Shown piece after piece: positions 8,186-16,447 of a stretch of 64,000 nucleotides of DNA. The position numbers and the translations under genes were made by a program. The DNA comes from Nocardioides sp. AX2bis (GTDB lineage: Bacteria > Actinomycetota > Actinomycetes > Propionibacteriales > Nocardioidaceae), in contig NZ_LR733215.1 of NCBI RefSeq assembly GCF_902506435.1, forward strand, positions 3,764,161 through 3,828,160, written 5' to 3'. The notes beneath the pieces are model-generated. The model searched no databases and was not told the DNA's origin. It saw only the letters and a program-made list of their open reading frames with translations. How positions within the stretch are numbered: the stretch's first letter is position 1; each line of letters begins with the position of its first letter.

Positions 8186-9198
8186 GGGGCCGAGCTCTTG
8201 ATGGCCTCGTAGACCGCGAGGGACTCGCCCTCGAGGTTGTCGGTGAACCAGGCGTCGGTCTGCGCGCTGAAGGCCTCGACGTCGACGTCGTCGACGACCT
8301 CGATCTCGCCACTCGAGGCCCACTCCTCGAGCTGCGCGGCCTCCTGCTCCTCCACGCAGGCCGGCAGCCCGTCCACCGCGGTGGCCACGGCGTCGTCGAG
8401 GACCTGCTGCTGGTCGGCGTCGAGCTCGTCGTAGACCGGTCCGGCGATGATCAGGTTGGAGTTCTGCGCGTGGCTGGAGAGGCTGAGGTAGTCCTGGACC
8501 TCGGCGATGTTGGTCGCCGAGATGTTCGTGATCGGGTTCTCCTGGCCGTCCACGACGCCCTGCTGGAGGGCGAGGTACAGCTCCTCGTAGGCCACCTCCG
8601 TGGGCTGGGCGCCGAGCGCCTCCGCGTTGAGCAGGAACTGCGGCGACCCGGGGAAGCGCATCCGCAGGCCGTCGAGGTCCGCGGGCTCGCGGATCGGCTC
8701 GGAGGCGGTGAACTGGCGCGCCCCGGCCGACCACGCCCCGAGGACGGATACCCCGGAGGCGTCCTTGAAGTCGGCCTTGACGGTGTCGCTGGCCTTCCCG
8801 TCGAAGAACGCCGCCAGGTGCTCGGTGCTCTCGAAGGCGTACGCCGCGTCGATCACGCCGATCGGCTCGTAGGCGGCGGCCAGCGCCGAGGCGCCCTGGA
8901 TGTCGAGGTCGATGTCACCCGACTGCACTGAGGCGATCCGGTCGGCGTCGGCGCCGAGCTGGCTGCTCGGGTAGATCTCGACGGTCATGCCGGCATCGGC
9001 GGTCTCCACCTCCTCCTTGATCACCTCGGCACCGCAGGCGTGCTGCGGCTGGTCCTCGGTGTAGCTGTGGGCCAGCGTCAGCTCGACGCCGCCGGAGCCG
9101 GACGAGTCGCCCCCGCCGCAGGCGCTCAGCAGGCCGATCGGCAGCAGGACCGCCGCGGCGGCGAGGGTGGAGCGGGTGGCGCGGGAGGTGCGGTTCAT
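8182..9198 (-). CDS. dctP: TRAP transporter solute-binding lipoprotein
   Basis: The 338-residue DctP-family protein starts with a lipoprotein signal (lipobox LLSAC, Cys27) and then the periplasmic-type binding fold with the family landmarks GLRMRFPGSP and QQGVVDGQENP. It captures a carboxylated substrate outside the membrane and delivers it to DctQM. A GGAAGGA ribosome binding site precedes the ATG. Quinate or shikimate is the expected ligand because the same transcript encodes their catabolism. It lies after dctM, with a 71-bp gap that holds a small hairpin, the only sizeable gap in the operon. Confidence 0.88.
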   Translation of the reverse strand: MNRTSRATRSTLAAAAVLLPIGLLSACGGGDSSGSGGVELTLAHSYTEDQPQHACGAEVIKEEVETADAGMTVEIYPSSQLGADADRIASVQSGDIDLDIQGASALAAAYEPIGVIDAAYAFESTEHLAAFFDGKASDTVKADFKDASGVSVLGAWSAGARQFTASEPIREPADLDGLRMRFPGSPQFLLNAEALGAQPTEVAYEELYLALQQGVVDGQENPITNISATNIAEVQDYLSLSSHAQNSNLIIAGPVYDELDADQQQVLDDAVATAVDGLPACVEEQEAAQLEEWASSGEIEVVDDVDVEAFSAQTDAWFTDNLEGESLAVYEAIKSSAP

Positions 9199-9217
9199 CG
9201 ATGTTCCTTCCGGTGGT

Positions 9218-9232
9218 CCCGGCGGTGCCGGG
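9218..9232 (-). other. Small hairpin between dctM and dctP
   Basis: Six-base arms CCCGGC and GCCGGG with a 3-base loop lie in the only long intercistronic gap of the operon, just upstream of the dctP ribosome binding site. It may be an mRNA processing or stability element that raises binding-protein output. That role is inferred from position alone. Confidence 0.35.
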
Positions 9233-9269
9233 TGGTGGACCGAGACGGGGGTGGTGGGGGCCGCGGCTG

Positions 9270-10544
9270 TCAGAGGCCGAGCCTGGTCGGGAGCCAGGTC
9301 ACGACCCCCGGGACGAAGATGATCAGGACGCAGACGGCCAGCAGCGGGATGGTGAAGGGGACCGAGGCCTTGAAGACCTCGCCCACCGGCACCTTCATCG
9401 TGGAGCTCAGGACGTAGAGCACGGTGCCGACCGGCGGCGTGAGGAGGCCGATCATCAGCGACACGATCATCAGCACGCCGAGCACGACGGGGTCGACGTC
9501 GAGGCGCAGGCCGATCGGCATCAGGATCGGCACGATCAGGACCAGCACCGCGGTGGCGTCGATGACGGTGCCGAGCACCAGCATCAGCAGCGCGACGAGG
9601 ATCAGGAAGACCGTCCCGTCATCGGTGATCCCGAGCACGAGCTCGGAGAGCAGCTGCGGGACACGCTCGCGGGCCAGCACGAAGCCGAGCAGGGCCGCGG
9701 AGGAGACGATGAGCATGATCGCCGCGGTCGTCAGCACGGTCTCGACGAAGATCGAGGGCAGCACCCGCAGGTCCAGCGACCGGTAGGCGAAGCCGAGCAG
9801 CAGCATGTAGAGCGCACCGACCGCGGCGGCCTCGGTCGGCGTGAACCAGCCGCCGAGGATGCCGCCCAGGATCAGGACCGGGGCACCGACCGGCGCGAGG
9901 ACCCGCAGGCCGGTGCGCCGGACCTCGGCCCAGCTGAACCCGGTCTGCACGATGTCCGGCTGCCGGCGGACGAGGACGAACACGACCACGCACAACCCGG
10001 CAGCCATCAGCAGCGCCGGGACGACCGAGGCCGCGAACAGGGCGCCGGTGCTGACGGCGGCCAGACCGGCGTAGATCACCGCGGGGATGCTGGGAGGCAT
10101 CACCGGCGCGATCAGGGCCGAGGAGCCGACCACGCCGAGCCCGAACCGGGTGGTGTAGCCGTTGCGCTGCATGGCCGGGATCTCGACCTTGCTGAGCGCG
10201 GCGGCGTCCGCCACGGCCGAGCCACTCATCCACGAGAACCCGAGGCTGACGCCGACGCTGACGTAGCCGAGGCCCCCGCGGACGCGTCCCATCACGGCCA
10301 GCGCGAAGTCGAAGAGCCGGTCGGCGATCCCGGCCCGGTTGGCGAGGACCCCGAGGAGGACGAACAGCGGCACCGCCAGGAGCGGGAAGCTCGCGGTGGA
10401 GTTGGTCACCAGGCGCATGGCCAGGCCGACCGACTGGTCGGTGAGCACGAGGTAGGCCAGGCCGGGACCGAGGAACGAGAAGGCGACCGGGACCCGCAGC
10501 AGGAGCAGGACCAGGATGCCGATGAGGAGCAGGGCGACGGTCAT
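9270..10544 (-). CDS. dctM: TRAP transporter large permease
   Basis: The 424-residue protein is almost wholly hydrophobic, with about 12 membrane segments, and is the DctM subunit that forms the Na+-coupled transport path. Family motifs include VPLFVLLGVL, MPPSIPAVIYAG, GWFTPTEAAA and LLTPPVGTVLYV. The ATG overlaps the dctQ stop (ATGA). The organisation dctQ-dctM-dctP places the binding-protein gene last among the transporter genes. Confidence 0.9.
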   Translation of the reverse strand: MTVALLLIGILVLLLLRVPVAFSFLGPGLAYLVLTDQSVGLAMRLVTNSTASFPLLAVPLFVLLGVLANRAGIADRLFDFALAVMGRVRGGLGYVSVGVSLGFSWMSGSAVADAAALSKVEIPAMQRNGYTTRFGLGVVGSSALIAPVMPPSIPAVIYAGLAAVSTGALFAASVVPALLMAAGLCVVVFVLVRRQPDIVQTGFSWAEVRRTGLRVLAPVGAPVLILGGILGGWFTPTEAAAVGALYMLLLGFAYRSLDLRVLPSIFVETVLTTAAIMLIVSSAALLGFVLARERVPQLLSELVLGITDDGTVFLILVALLMLVLGTVIDATAVLVLIVPILMPIGLRLDVDPVVLGVLMIVSLMIGLLTPPVGTVLYVLSSTMKVPVGEVFKASVPFTIPLLAVCVLIIFVPGVVTWLPTRLGL

Positions 10545-11167
10545 GCGCGCGCCCCCTGCTCGGGGCCGTTGACGCTGACCGGCAGGGCGTCGCGCTCCCG
10601 GGAGGCCGGGATGCCGTACCGGACGACGAGGACGGCGGCGAGGAGCGAGCGGACCGCCGTGCTCACGAACCCGACCAGCGGGAGCGCGTAGACGAACGAC
10701 ATCGGGATCTGAAGCGACGGCGTCGTCAGGTTGCCCGACTCCTGGATCAGGGTCCAGCAGGCCCAGGCGAAACCGGCGCCGGTGGCCGCCACGACGAGGT
10801 GGGCCAGGACGTGGACCGCCCGCACCAGCCACGCGGGGCGCAGGGTGTCGACCACCTGCAGCGCGATGTGCCCGTCCCGCGTGACCAGGACACCGGCCGC
10901 CACGAAGGTCAGCCAGACCAGGCCGTAGCGCGACAGCTCCCCGGTCCAGGTCCAGCCGTCGACCGGCAGGTAGCGCTGGAAGGCCTGCACCAGGACCAGG
11001 ACGAAGATCATCGCGGTCGCCAGGGCGGCGACGCCGAGCTCGATCCCGGTGATGGCACGGACGACGCGCCCGAGAGCACCGCCCGGCTCCGCGCCTGCTC
11101 GGGGACGGGCGTCCGGTGCGTCCGGCGGGGGGACACCCACCGGCGAAGCTGACTCAGACGGAGCCAC
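10541..11167 (-). CDS. dctQ: TRAP transporter small permease
   Basis: This is a DctQ subunit of 208 residues, with a disordered Pro/Ala-rich N-terminus (1-35) and four membrane segments between about 40 and 190. It contains the typical WTGELSRY motif between helices 1 and 2. The GTG start at 11167 is supported by an AGGAGG box five bases upstream. It is the first gene of the quinate/shikimate operon and lies opposite the LacI-type regulator. Confidence 0.85.
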   Translation of the reverse strand: MAPSESASPVGVPPPDAPDARPRAGAEPGGALGRVVRAITGIELGVAALATAMIFVLVLVQAFQRYLPVDGWTWTGELSRYGLVWLTFVAAGVLVTRDGHIALQVVDTLRPAWLVRAVHVLAHLVVAATGAGFAWACWTLIQESGNLTTPSLQIPMSFVYALPLVGFVSTAVRSLLAAVLVVRYGIPASRERDALPVSVNGPEQGARA

Positions 11168-11221
11168 GTGGACCTCCTCGGGGAACCGGCCGCCGGTGTG
11201 GCGGCACTCACATCGCTCCGG

Positions 11222-11261
11222 ACCCTAGGAACTCGCGTCACACAGTTGCAACAAGTTGCCA
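11222..11261 (-). promoter_or_regulatory. Promoter and LacI-type operator of the quinate/shikimate operon
   Basis: On the minus strand a -35 TTGCAA (11246-11251) and a -10 TAGGGT (11222-11227, fitting TAnnnT) are separated by 18 bp and lie about 50 bp before the dctQ start. The interval 11246-11261 reads TTGCAACAAGTTGCCA, a near palindrome matching 12 of 16 bases and typical of LacI-family operators. It covers the -35. A second GTTGCC copy follows at 11265-11270. Binding by the adjacent regulator would block this promoter and could also control its own gene. Confidence 0.6.
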
Positions 11262-11291
11262 GTTGTTGCCAACCTCTGCTTCGATCACCGC

Positions 11292-12311
11292 GTGACCGGG
11301 CCCTCCATCTACGACGTCGCCGAGCGGGCGGGGGTCGCGGCGTCGACGGTGTCGCGGGCCTTCGCTGATCCCGGCCGGGTCACCGAGGCCACCCGGGCCC
11401 GGGTGATGGCCGCCGCGGCCGAGCTGGACTACGCGCCCCGGCAGCGGCCGCGCCGGCGTACCGGACCTGCGTCGGGGCGCTCCGAGGAGCGGCCGCGCAC
11501 CGTCGCGATGCTGGTCTCGGACATCACCAACCCGCACTACTTCGAGCTGATCCGCGGCGCCGAGCTGCGCGCCCGGGCCTCCGGGACCACCCTGGTGCTG
11601 GTCAACTGCGAGGAGTCGACCCAGATCGAGCTGGAGCAGGTCCGTGGCCTGACCAGCACCGTCGACGGCTTCGTGATGGCGGCCAGCCGGCTGCCCGACC
11701 AGCAGCTGCGCGACCTCGCCGCCGAGCACCCGACGGTCCTCCTCAACCGGGACCTGCCCGGCACCACCAGCGTCACCCTCGACATGGCCTCGGGCTGCCG
11801 CCAGATCCTCGAGCACCTGTCCTCGCTGGGCCACCGGTCCTTCACCTACTGCGCCGGCCCGCCGAGCTCCTGGATGGGGGCGACCCGGTGGCGGATGCTC
11901 TCCGAGGGCGCCCGGCAGTACGACCTCGAGGCGCACCGGATGGGGCCCTACACCCCCACCGTGGCCAGCGGCAGCAGCGCGGCCGACGCCGCGCTCCGGG
12001 TCGGCGGGACGGCGGTGGTGGCCCACAACGACCTGCTCGCGATCGGCATCATGCGGCGGCTGTCCGACCGCGGCCTCGACGTGCCGGGTGACGTCAGCGT
12101 CGTCGGGTTCGACAACATCTTCGCCGCGACCCTGGTCCAGCCGTCGCTGACGACCCTGGGCGGTCCGATCAGCGACGCCGGCCGGCGCGCGGTCGAGCTG
12201 CTCATGTCGATCCTCGACGCACGACGGCGAGGCGCGGCGCCCCGCGCCGAGCAGGTCGCGATGCCCGTGGAGCTCGTCGTGCGGGACTCGACGGGCCCGG
12301 CGCCGTCGTGA
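11292..12311 (+). CDS. LacI family transcriptional regulator
   Basis: The 339-residue protein starts at a GTG at 11292, only a few codons before the LacI HTH (SIYDVAERAGVAASTVSRAF, residues 5-24, with the hinge to about 55). A periplasmic-binding-protein-like ligand domain follows, ending with VSVVGFDN and a dimerisation tail. No good Shine-Dalgarno sequence precedes the start, so the message may be leaderless; an in-frame TTG at 11256 is an alternative. It is divergent from the TRAP/quinate operon and is its likely repressor, relieved by quinate, shikimate or a pathway intermediate (inferred). In Corynebacterium the equivalent regulator QsuR is of the LysR type, so the regulator class differs here. 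Confidence 0.85.
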   Translation: MTGPSIYDVAERAGVAASTVSRAFADPGRVTEATRARVMAAAAELDYAPRQRPRRRTGPASGRSEERPRTVAMLVSDITNPHYFELIRGAELRARASGTTLVLVNCEESTQIELEQVRGLTSTVDGFVMAASRLPDQQLRDLAAEHPTVLLNRDLPGTTSVTLDMASGCRQILEHLSSLGHRSFTYCAGPPSSWMGATRWRMLSEGARQYDLEAHRMGPYTPTVASGSSAADAALRVGGTAVVAHNDLLAIGIMRRLSDRGLDVPGDVSVVGFDNIFAATLVQPSLTTLGGPISDAGRRAVELLMSILDARRRGAAPRAEQVAMPVELVVRDSTGPAPS

Positions 12312-12398
12312 CCCTCGCTCCTGGTCGAGGTGGCCCGGGCCGAGCGGGCGGGCCTGCGGGGCGACGCCTCCCCTGGTGAACGCCGCACCGTCGACCGT

Positions 12399-12980
12399 TC
12401 AGCGCGGGGAGGGCACCAGCGCGCGGGCGACCGTGTGGCGCAGGGCCGTGCGACGGCGGTCGTGGTCTGCCTCGTCGTCACCGGGGGCTGCGGTGACGGT
12501 GCCGCTGAGCGGCGACCAGGACCCGGCGATGCCGATCACCATCGCGTAGACGTCCCCGGGTGCGATCCCGTCGACGACCAGGCCGTCGTGCTGGGCCTGC
12601 TCGAGGGCGGCGCGCTTGGGCTCGGTGAGCGCGCCGTGGCCGGCCAGCAGGTCACCGACCGGCACCCGCTCGAGACGGTTCCAGCCGACGAGCCGGATGA
12701 TCTCGGGGTCGGTGAGGTAGCTGTCGTAGAGGGCGACGGCGTAGCCGGGGAGGTCGTGGGCGGTGAACGGGACCGCGTCCACGATCCGTTCGAGCTGGGC
12801 GGCGAAGACGGCGTCGAAGAGACCGTCCTTGGAGCCGTGCCAGGCGTACATCTGCTGCTTGTTGACCTCGGCCGCGGCAGCGATCCGGTCGACCCGCGCG
12901 CCGGCCAGCCCGTGGGCAGCGAACTCCGCCGTGGCCGCGGCGAGCAACCGCCGCCGGCTCGCGTCCCCGTCCCTCACCAC
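12399..12980 (-). CDS. TetR family regulator
   Basis: The 193-residue protein has an N-terminal TetR HTH (residues 8-55, with VDRIAAAAEVNKQQMYAWHGSK as recognition region, here broken: VDRIAAAAEV then NKQQMYAWHGSK) and a helical ligand domain of the TetR_C type. The GTG at 12980 is followed by a second in-frame GTG, and either could be used. It is divergent from the SDR gene at 13024, with a palindrome between them, so it probably represses that gene and itself. The ligand is unknown. Confidence 0.82.
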   Translation of the reverse strand: MVRDGDASRRRLLAAATAEFAAHGLAGARVDRIAAAAEVNKQQMYAWHGSKDGLFDAVFAAQLERIVDAVPFTAHDLPGYAVALYDSYLTDPEIIRLVGWNRLERVPVGDLLAGHGALTEPKRAALEQAQHDGLVVDGIAPGDVYAMVIGIAGSWSPLSGTVTAAPGDDEADHDRRRTALRHTVARALVPSPR

Positions 12981-12995
12981 GACCCCACCCTAAAC

Positions 12996-13011
12996 CCAAC
13001 CATCTAGTTGG
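12996..13011. promoter_or_regulatory. Probable TetR operator
   Basis: The inverted repeat CCAAC-N6-GTTGG sits in the 43-bp gap between the divergent TetR and SDR genes. This is the usual place for a TetR-family operator controlling both. Confidence 0.5.
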
Positions 13012-13023
13012 TATGTTCCTGCC

Positions 13024-13998
13024 ATGACACCTCCCGCGCCGATCACCAGCCCGTACGACGACACGACCACCGCCCTCGAGGTCGTCGAGGGCCTCGACCT
13101 CACCGGGCGGCGCGCCCTCGTCACCGGGGCCGCGTCCGGCATCGGCGTCGAGACCGCCCGCGCCCTGGCCCACGCGGGCGCGCAGGTCACCCTGGCCGTG
13201 CGCGACACCACCGCCGGCGACCGCGCGGCCTCCGACATCGCCCGGACCAGCGGTCGCGACGACGTCGCCGTCGTCCGGCTCGACCTCGCCGACCTCACCT
13301 CGGTCGACGCGGTGACGGCGGCCTGGGCCGGTCCCCTCGACGTGCTCGTCAACAACGCCGGCGTGATGGACACCCCGTACGGCACCACCGCCCAGGGCTG
13401 GGAGACCCAGCTCGGGACCAACCACCTCGGCCACCTCGCGCTCGCCACCGGGCTGCACGCCGCCCTCGCCGCGGGCGACCGGGCCCGGGTCGTGTCGGTC
13501 TCCTCCAGCGGCCACGCCGCGTCACCGGTCGTCTTCGACGACCTCTTCTTCGAGCGTCGTGCGTACGACCCCGGCCTGGCCTACGGCCAGTCCAAGACCG
13601 CCAACTCGCTCTTCGCCGTCGAGGCGACCCGGCGGTGGGCCGCCGACGGCATCACCGCCAACGCCCTGATGCCCGGCGGCATCTGGACCCCGCTGCAGCG
13701 CCACTGGAGCGCGGAGAAGCGCGCCGCCGCCGAGGCGCAGTCGCGCCGGGCCGAGGCGGCCGGGCTGTTCCGGATGAAGACGCCCGAGCAGGGCGCGGCC
13801 ACCTCGGTCTTCCTCGCGACCTCGCCGCTCGTCGAGGGCGTCGGCGGCCGCTACTTCGAGGACTGCCACGAGGCCGCCGTCGTCGACCAGCTCGACGGCA
13901 TCCACGGCGTCCTGCCCCACGCGCTCGACCCCGACGACGCCCGTCGTCTCTGGGACGTCTCCGGGGACCTGCTGGCAGCGGCCCGTCAGGCCTCCTGA
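13024..13998 (+). CDS. Short-chain dehydrogenase/reductase
   Basis: This is a 324-residue SDR. The cofactor loop TGAASGIG is at 34-41, NNAG at 110-113, catalytic Ser about 160-162, and Tyr187/Lys191 in YGQSK. It belongs to the retinol-dehydrogenase/WW-oxidoreductase-like group that acts on varied alcohols and ketones. A C-terminal extension follows the Rossmann fold. Its last 13 bases overlap convergently with the response-regulator gene. It is probably controlled by the divergent TetR. The substrate is unknown. Confidence 0.82.
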   Translation: MTPPAPITSPYDDTTTALEVVEGLDLTGRRALVTGAASGIGVETARALAHAGAQVTLAVRDTTAGDRAASDIARTSGRDDVAVVRLDLADLTSVDAVTAAWAGPLDVLVNNAGVMDTPYGTTAQGWETQLGTNHLGHLALATGLHAALAAGDRARVVSVSSSGHAASPVVFDDLFFERRAYDPGLAYGQSKTANSLFAVEATRRWAADGITANALMPGGIWTPLQRHWSAEKRAAAEAQSRRAEAAGLFRMKTPEQGAATSVFLATSPLVEGVGGRYFEDCHEAAVVDQLDGIHGVLPHALDPDDARRLWDVSGDLLAAARQAS

Positions 13999-14381
13999 GC
14001 CATCGCCTGACCCCGGTCGAGCAGCAGCGCCTCGACCAGCACGGGCAGCTGGATCGGGTCGAATGGCTTGGCGAGCACGCCCGCGACGTCGAGCCCGAAC
14101 CAGGACTGGACCCCGACGCGTTGCGCGGCGGTGAGCAACACGACCGGCACCCCGGCCGTGAGCGGGTCCTGCTGGAGCAGGTGGAAGGTGGCGATGCCGT
14201 CGACCTCGGGCATCGTCACGTCGAGCACGACCAGGTCGGGCCGTCGCCTCCGCGCGATCTCGACGGCCTCGAGGCCGCCCGTGGCCTCGACGACCAGCCA
14301 GCCGCCGACGACGGACATCGACATGGCGATGAGCTCGCGGACGTCCGGATCGTCGTCCACGACCAGCACGGTCCGTCCCAC
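13986..14381 (-). CDS. Single-domain response regulator (CheY-like receiver)
   Basis: The 131 residues form one receiver domain and nothing else: the acidic pocket DDD at 9-11, phospho-acceptor Asp54 in VVLDVTMPE, Thr84 and Lys105 in AKPFDP. There is no output domain, so it must act by protein contact, for example with a histidine kinase or sigma-factor partner elsewhere. No kinase gene is adjacent. The 3' end overlaps the convergent SDR gene by 13 bp. Confidence 0.85.
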   Translation of the reverse strand: MGRTVLVVDDDPDVRELIAMSMSVVGGWLVVEATGGLEAVEIARRRRPDLVVLDVTMPEVDGIATFHLLQQDPLTAGVPVVLLTAAQRVGVQSWFGLDVAGVLAKPFDPIQLPVLVEALLLDRGQAMAQEA

Positions 14382-14581
14382 TGTTCCCCCATGTGGTGCC
14401 GGGCAGTGCCGCCCGGCTCGTCCTCAGTGTCGGCTCGTGGACGAGACACCTGAAGGGGCTCGCGAGCCCGCACGGCGCCAAGGGGGGATCGACAGTCCCT
14501 GAACCGAACCGGCCGTCCGGGTCACCGTGGACCCATGCCACGACCCACCCCGCCCGTCTCGACGCCCACCACGGACACGGC

Positions 14582-15265
14582 ATGAGCAGGCTGGTCCACC
14601 GCGTCCTGCACGTGGCCCTCGCCGGCGTCGCCGCCCTCGTCGCGGTCGTCGCGGCCGCCAACGCCGTCGTCGTGCTCCGGACCGACGACGACGTCACGAC
14701 GGACGCCGACGACCTCCGTCCCGCCCAGGTCGTCGTCGTGCCCGGGTCGCACGTGCGCGAGGACGGGTCCCTCGGTCCGGTCGTGGCCGAGCGTGTCGAG
14801 GCCGCGGTGGCCCTGCACCGGTCCGGCACCGTCGCCACGGTGCTCGTCTCGGGGGACAACGGGACCGCCGGTTACAACGAGACCGACGCGATGCGCGACG
14901 CCGTGCTCGCCGCGGGTGTGCCCCCCGACGCCGTGTTCACCGACTACGCCGGGTTCAGCACCTGGCACACCATGCGCCGCGCACGCGAGGTCTTCGGGGT
15001 CGAGACCGCCGTGGTCGTCACGCAGAGCGTCTACGTCGCACGCGCCGTCGACCTCGGCACCGCCGCCGGCATCGAGACCCAGGGCTACGTCGTCCGCGAG
15101 GGCGGACGGCGCGGGCGGGAGCTGCTCGCGCGGGTCCGGGGGCTCGGCGAGGCCCTCTGGCGCCCGGACGTCGTCGGCGGCTCCCTGATCCCGATCACCG
15201 GCGACGGTCGGGACTCGTGGGCCGACCTCCGCCGTCCTGCTGATGGAGGGAGCGGCAGACCCTGA
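14582..15265 (+). CDS. SanA/YdcF-like DUF218 membrane protein
   Basis: The ATG at 14582 is chosen because a single membrane helix (about residues 8-32) begins right after it; the open frame extends upstream without plausible protein. The rest (227 residues in all) is a DUF218 fold with VVVPGSHV, VLVSGDNG, YNETDAM and VVTQSVY. DUF218/SanA proteins face the outside and are linked to cell-envelope integrity or vancomycin tolerance; the reaction is unknown. No convincing ribosome binding site is seen. It is alone on its strand until the SDR at 15358. Confidence 0.75.
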   Translation: MSRLVHRVLHVALAGVAALVAVVAAANAVVVLRTDDDVTTDADDLRPAQVVVVPGSHVREDGSLGPVVAERVEAAVALHRSGTVATVLVSGDNGTAGYNETDAMRDAVLAAGVPPDAVFTDYAGFSTWHTMRRAREVFGVETAVVVTQSVYVARAVDLGTAAGIETQGYVVREGGRRGRELLARVRGLGEALWRPDVVGGSLIPITGDGRDSWADLRRPADGGSGRP

Positions 15266-15357
15266 ATAGAGCTCCGGATCTCAGCAACGGTGGGAGCACC
15301 CCGGAGGACCGGGCCACCCACCGCCACCAACACCACTACCCAGCAGGAGCCACCACC

Positions 15358-16374
15358 ATGCCTCGTACCGACACCGACCTCACCGTCCCCGACCTCACCG
15401 GCACCCGAGCGATCCTGACCGGGGGCAGCGACGGCATCGGCCTCGGGATCGCCACCCGGCTCGCCGCCGCCGGCGCCGAGCTGGTCCTGCCCGTGCGCAA
15501 CCAGGGCAAGGGACGGGCCGCGGTCACCCGGATCCGAGCCGCCGCCCCCGGCGCCACCGTCGTCCTCCGCGACCTCGACCTGTCCTCGCTGGAGTCCGTC
15601 GCCTCCCTCGGGGCGACCCTGCGCGCCGAGGGCGCGCCGATCCACCTGCTGGTCAACAACGCCGGGGTCATGACGCCGCCGACCCGCCAGAGCACCGCCG
15701 ACGGGTTCGAGCTGCAGCTGGGCACCAACCACCTCGGCCACGTGGCCCTGGTCGCCCACCTCATGCCGCTGCTGCGAGCCGGCCGGGCCCGGGTCACCTC
15801 CCAGGTCAGCGTCGCCGCAGCCAGCGGCACCATGAACTGGGACGACCTCAACTGGGACCGGTCCTACGACGGGATGAAGGCCTACCGGCAGTCCAAGATC
15901 GCGTTCGGGCTCTTCGGCCTCGAGCTCGACCGGCGCAGCAGGACCCACGGCTGGGGCATCACCAGCAACCTGTCCCACCCCGGCGTCGCCCCCACCAGCC
16001 TGCTGGCCGCGCGGCCCGAGCTCGACCGCGACACCGACACCCCGCAGGTACGGCTGATCCGCTGGCTGTCCAGCCGTGGCCTGCTGGTGGGCACGGCCCG
16101 CTCGGCCGGGCTCCCGGCCCTCATGGCCGCCACCTCCACCGAGGCCGAGGGCGGCCTGCTCTACGGCCCGGGCGGCTTCCAGCACCTGGGCGGGGCGCCG
16201 ACCGAGCAGACGCTCTACAAGCCGCTGCGCGACACCGAGGAGGCCCAGCGCGCCTGGCTGGCCTCGGAGAAGCTCACCGGCGTCCCGTTCCCGACCGATC
16301 CGGCGTCGGACGCGCAGACCGGACCCGTCGACGAACACGACGCCCGCCTGCCGCACCGGGACCCCGCCGCATGA
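15358..16374 (+). CDS. Short-chain dehydrogenase/reductase
   Basis: This 338-residue SDR has TGGSDGIG at 21-28, NNAG at 100-103, a Ser-rich SVAAAS around 151-156, and Tyr176/Lys180 in YRQSK. An AGCAGGAG ribosome binding site lies 8 bases before the ATG. The closest architecture is again the retinol-dehydrogenase-like group, with a long C-terminal tail containing LYGPGGFQHLGG. It precedes the HTH regulator at 16448 by 73 bp on the same strand, a common pairing in actinobacteria in which the regulator controls the SDR. The substrate is unknown. Confidence 0.82.
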   Translation: MPRTDTDLTVPDLTGTRAILTGGSDGIGLGIATRLAAAGAELVLPVRNQGKGRAAVTRIRAAAPGATVVLRDLDLSSLESVASLGATLRAEGAPIHLLVNNAGVMTPPTRQSTADGFELQLGTNHLGHVALVAHLMPLLRAGRARVTSQVSVAAASGTMNWDDLNWDRSYDGMKAYRQSKIAFGLFGLELDRRSRTHGWGITSNLSHPGVAPTSLLAARPELDRDTDTPQVRLIRWLSSRGLLVGTARSAGLPALMAATSTEAEGGLLYGPGGFQHLGGAPTEQTLYKPLRDTEEAQRAWLASEKLTGVPFPTDPASDAQTGPVDEHDARLPHRDPAA

Positions 16375-16447
16375 TGGCCTCTCAGCGTGCGGTCCGGGCG
16401 GGGTCGGCTGCGCACCACGCCGGTGGCACCGGAGGAGGAGGCAGAGG

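Noticed and set aside
9201..10691. Plus-strand open frame rich in Asp/Gln/His opposite dctM
   Set aside because: The composition is the antisense of hydrophobic transmembrane codons, not a real protein.
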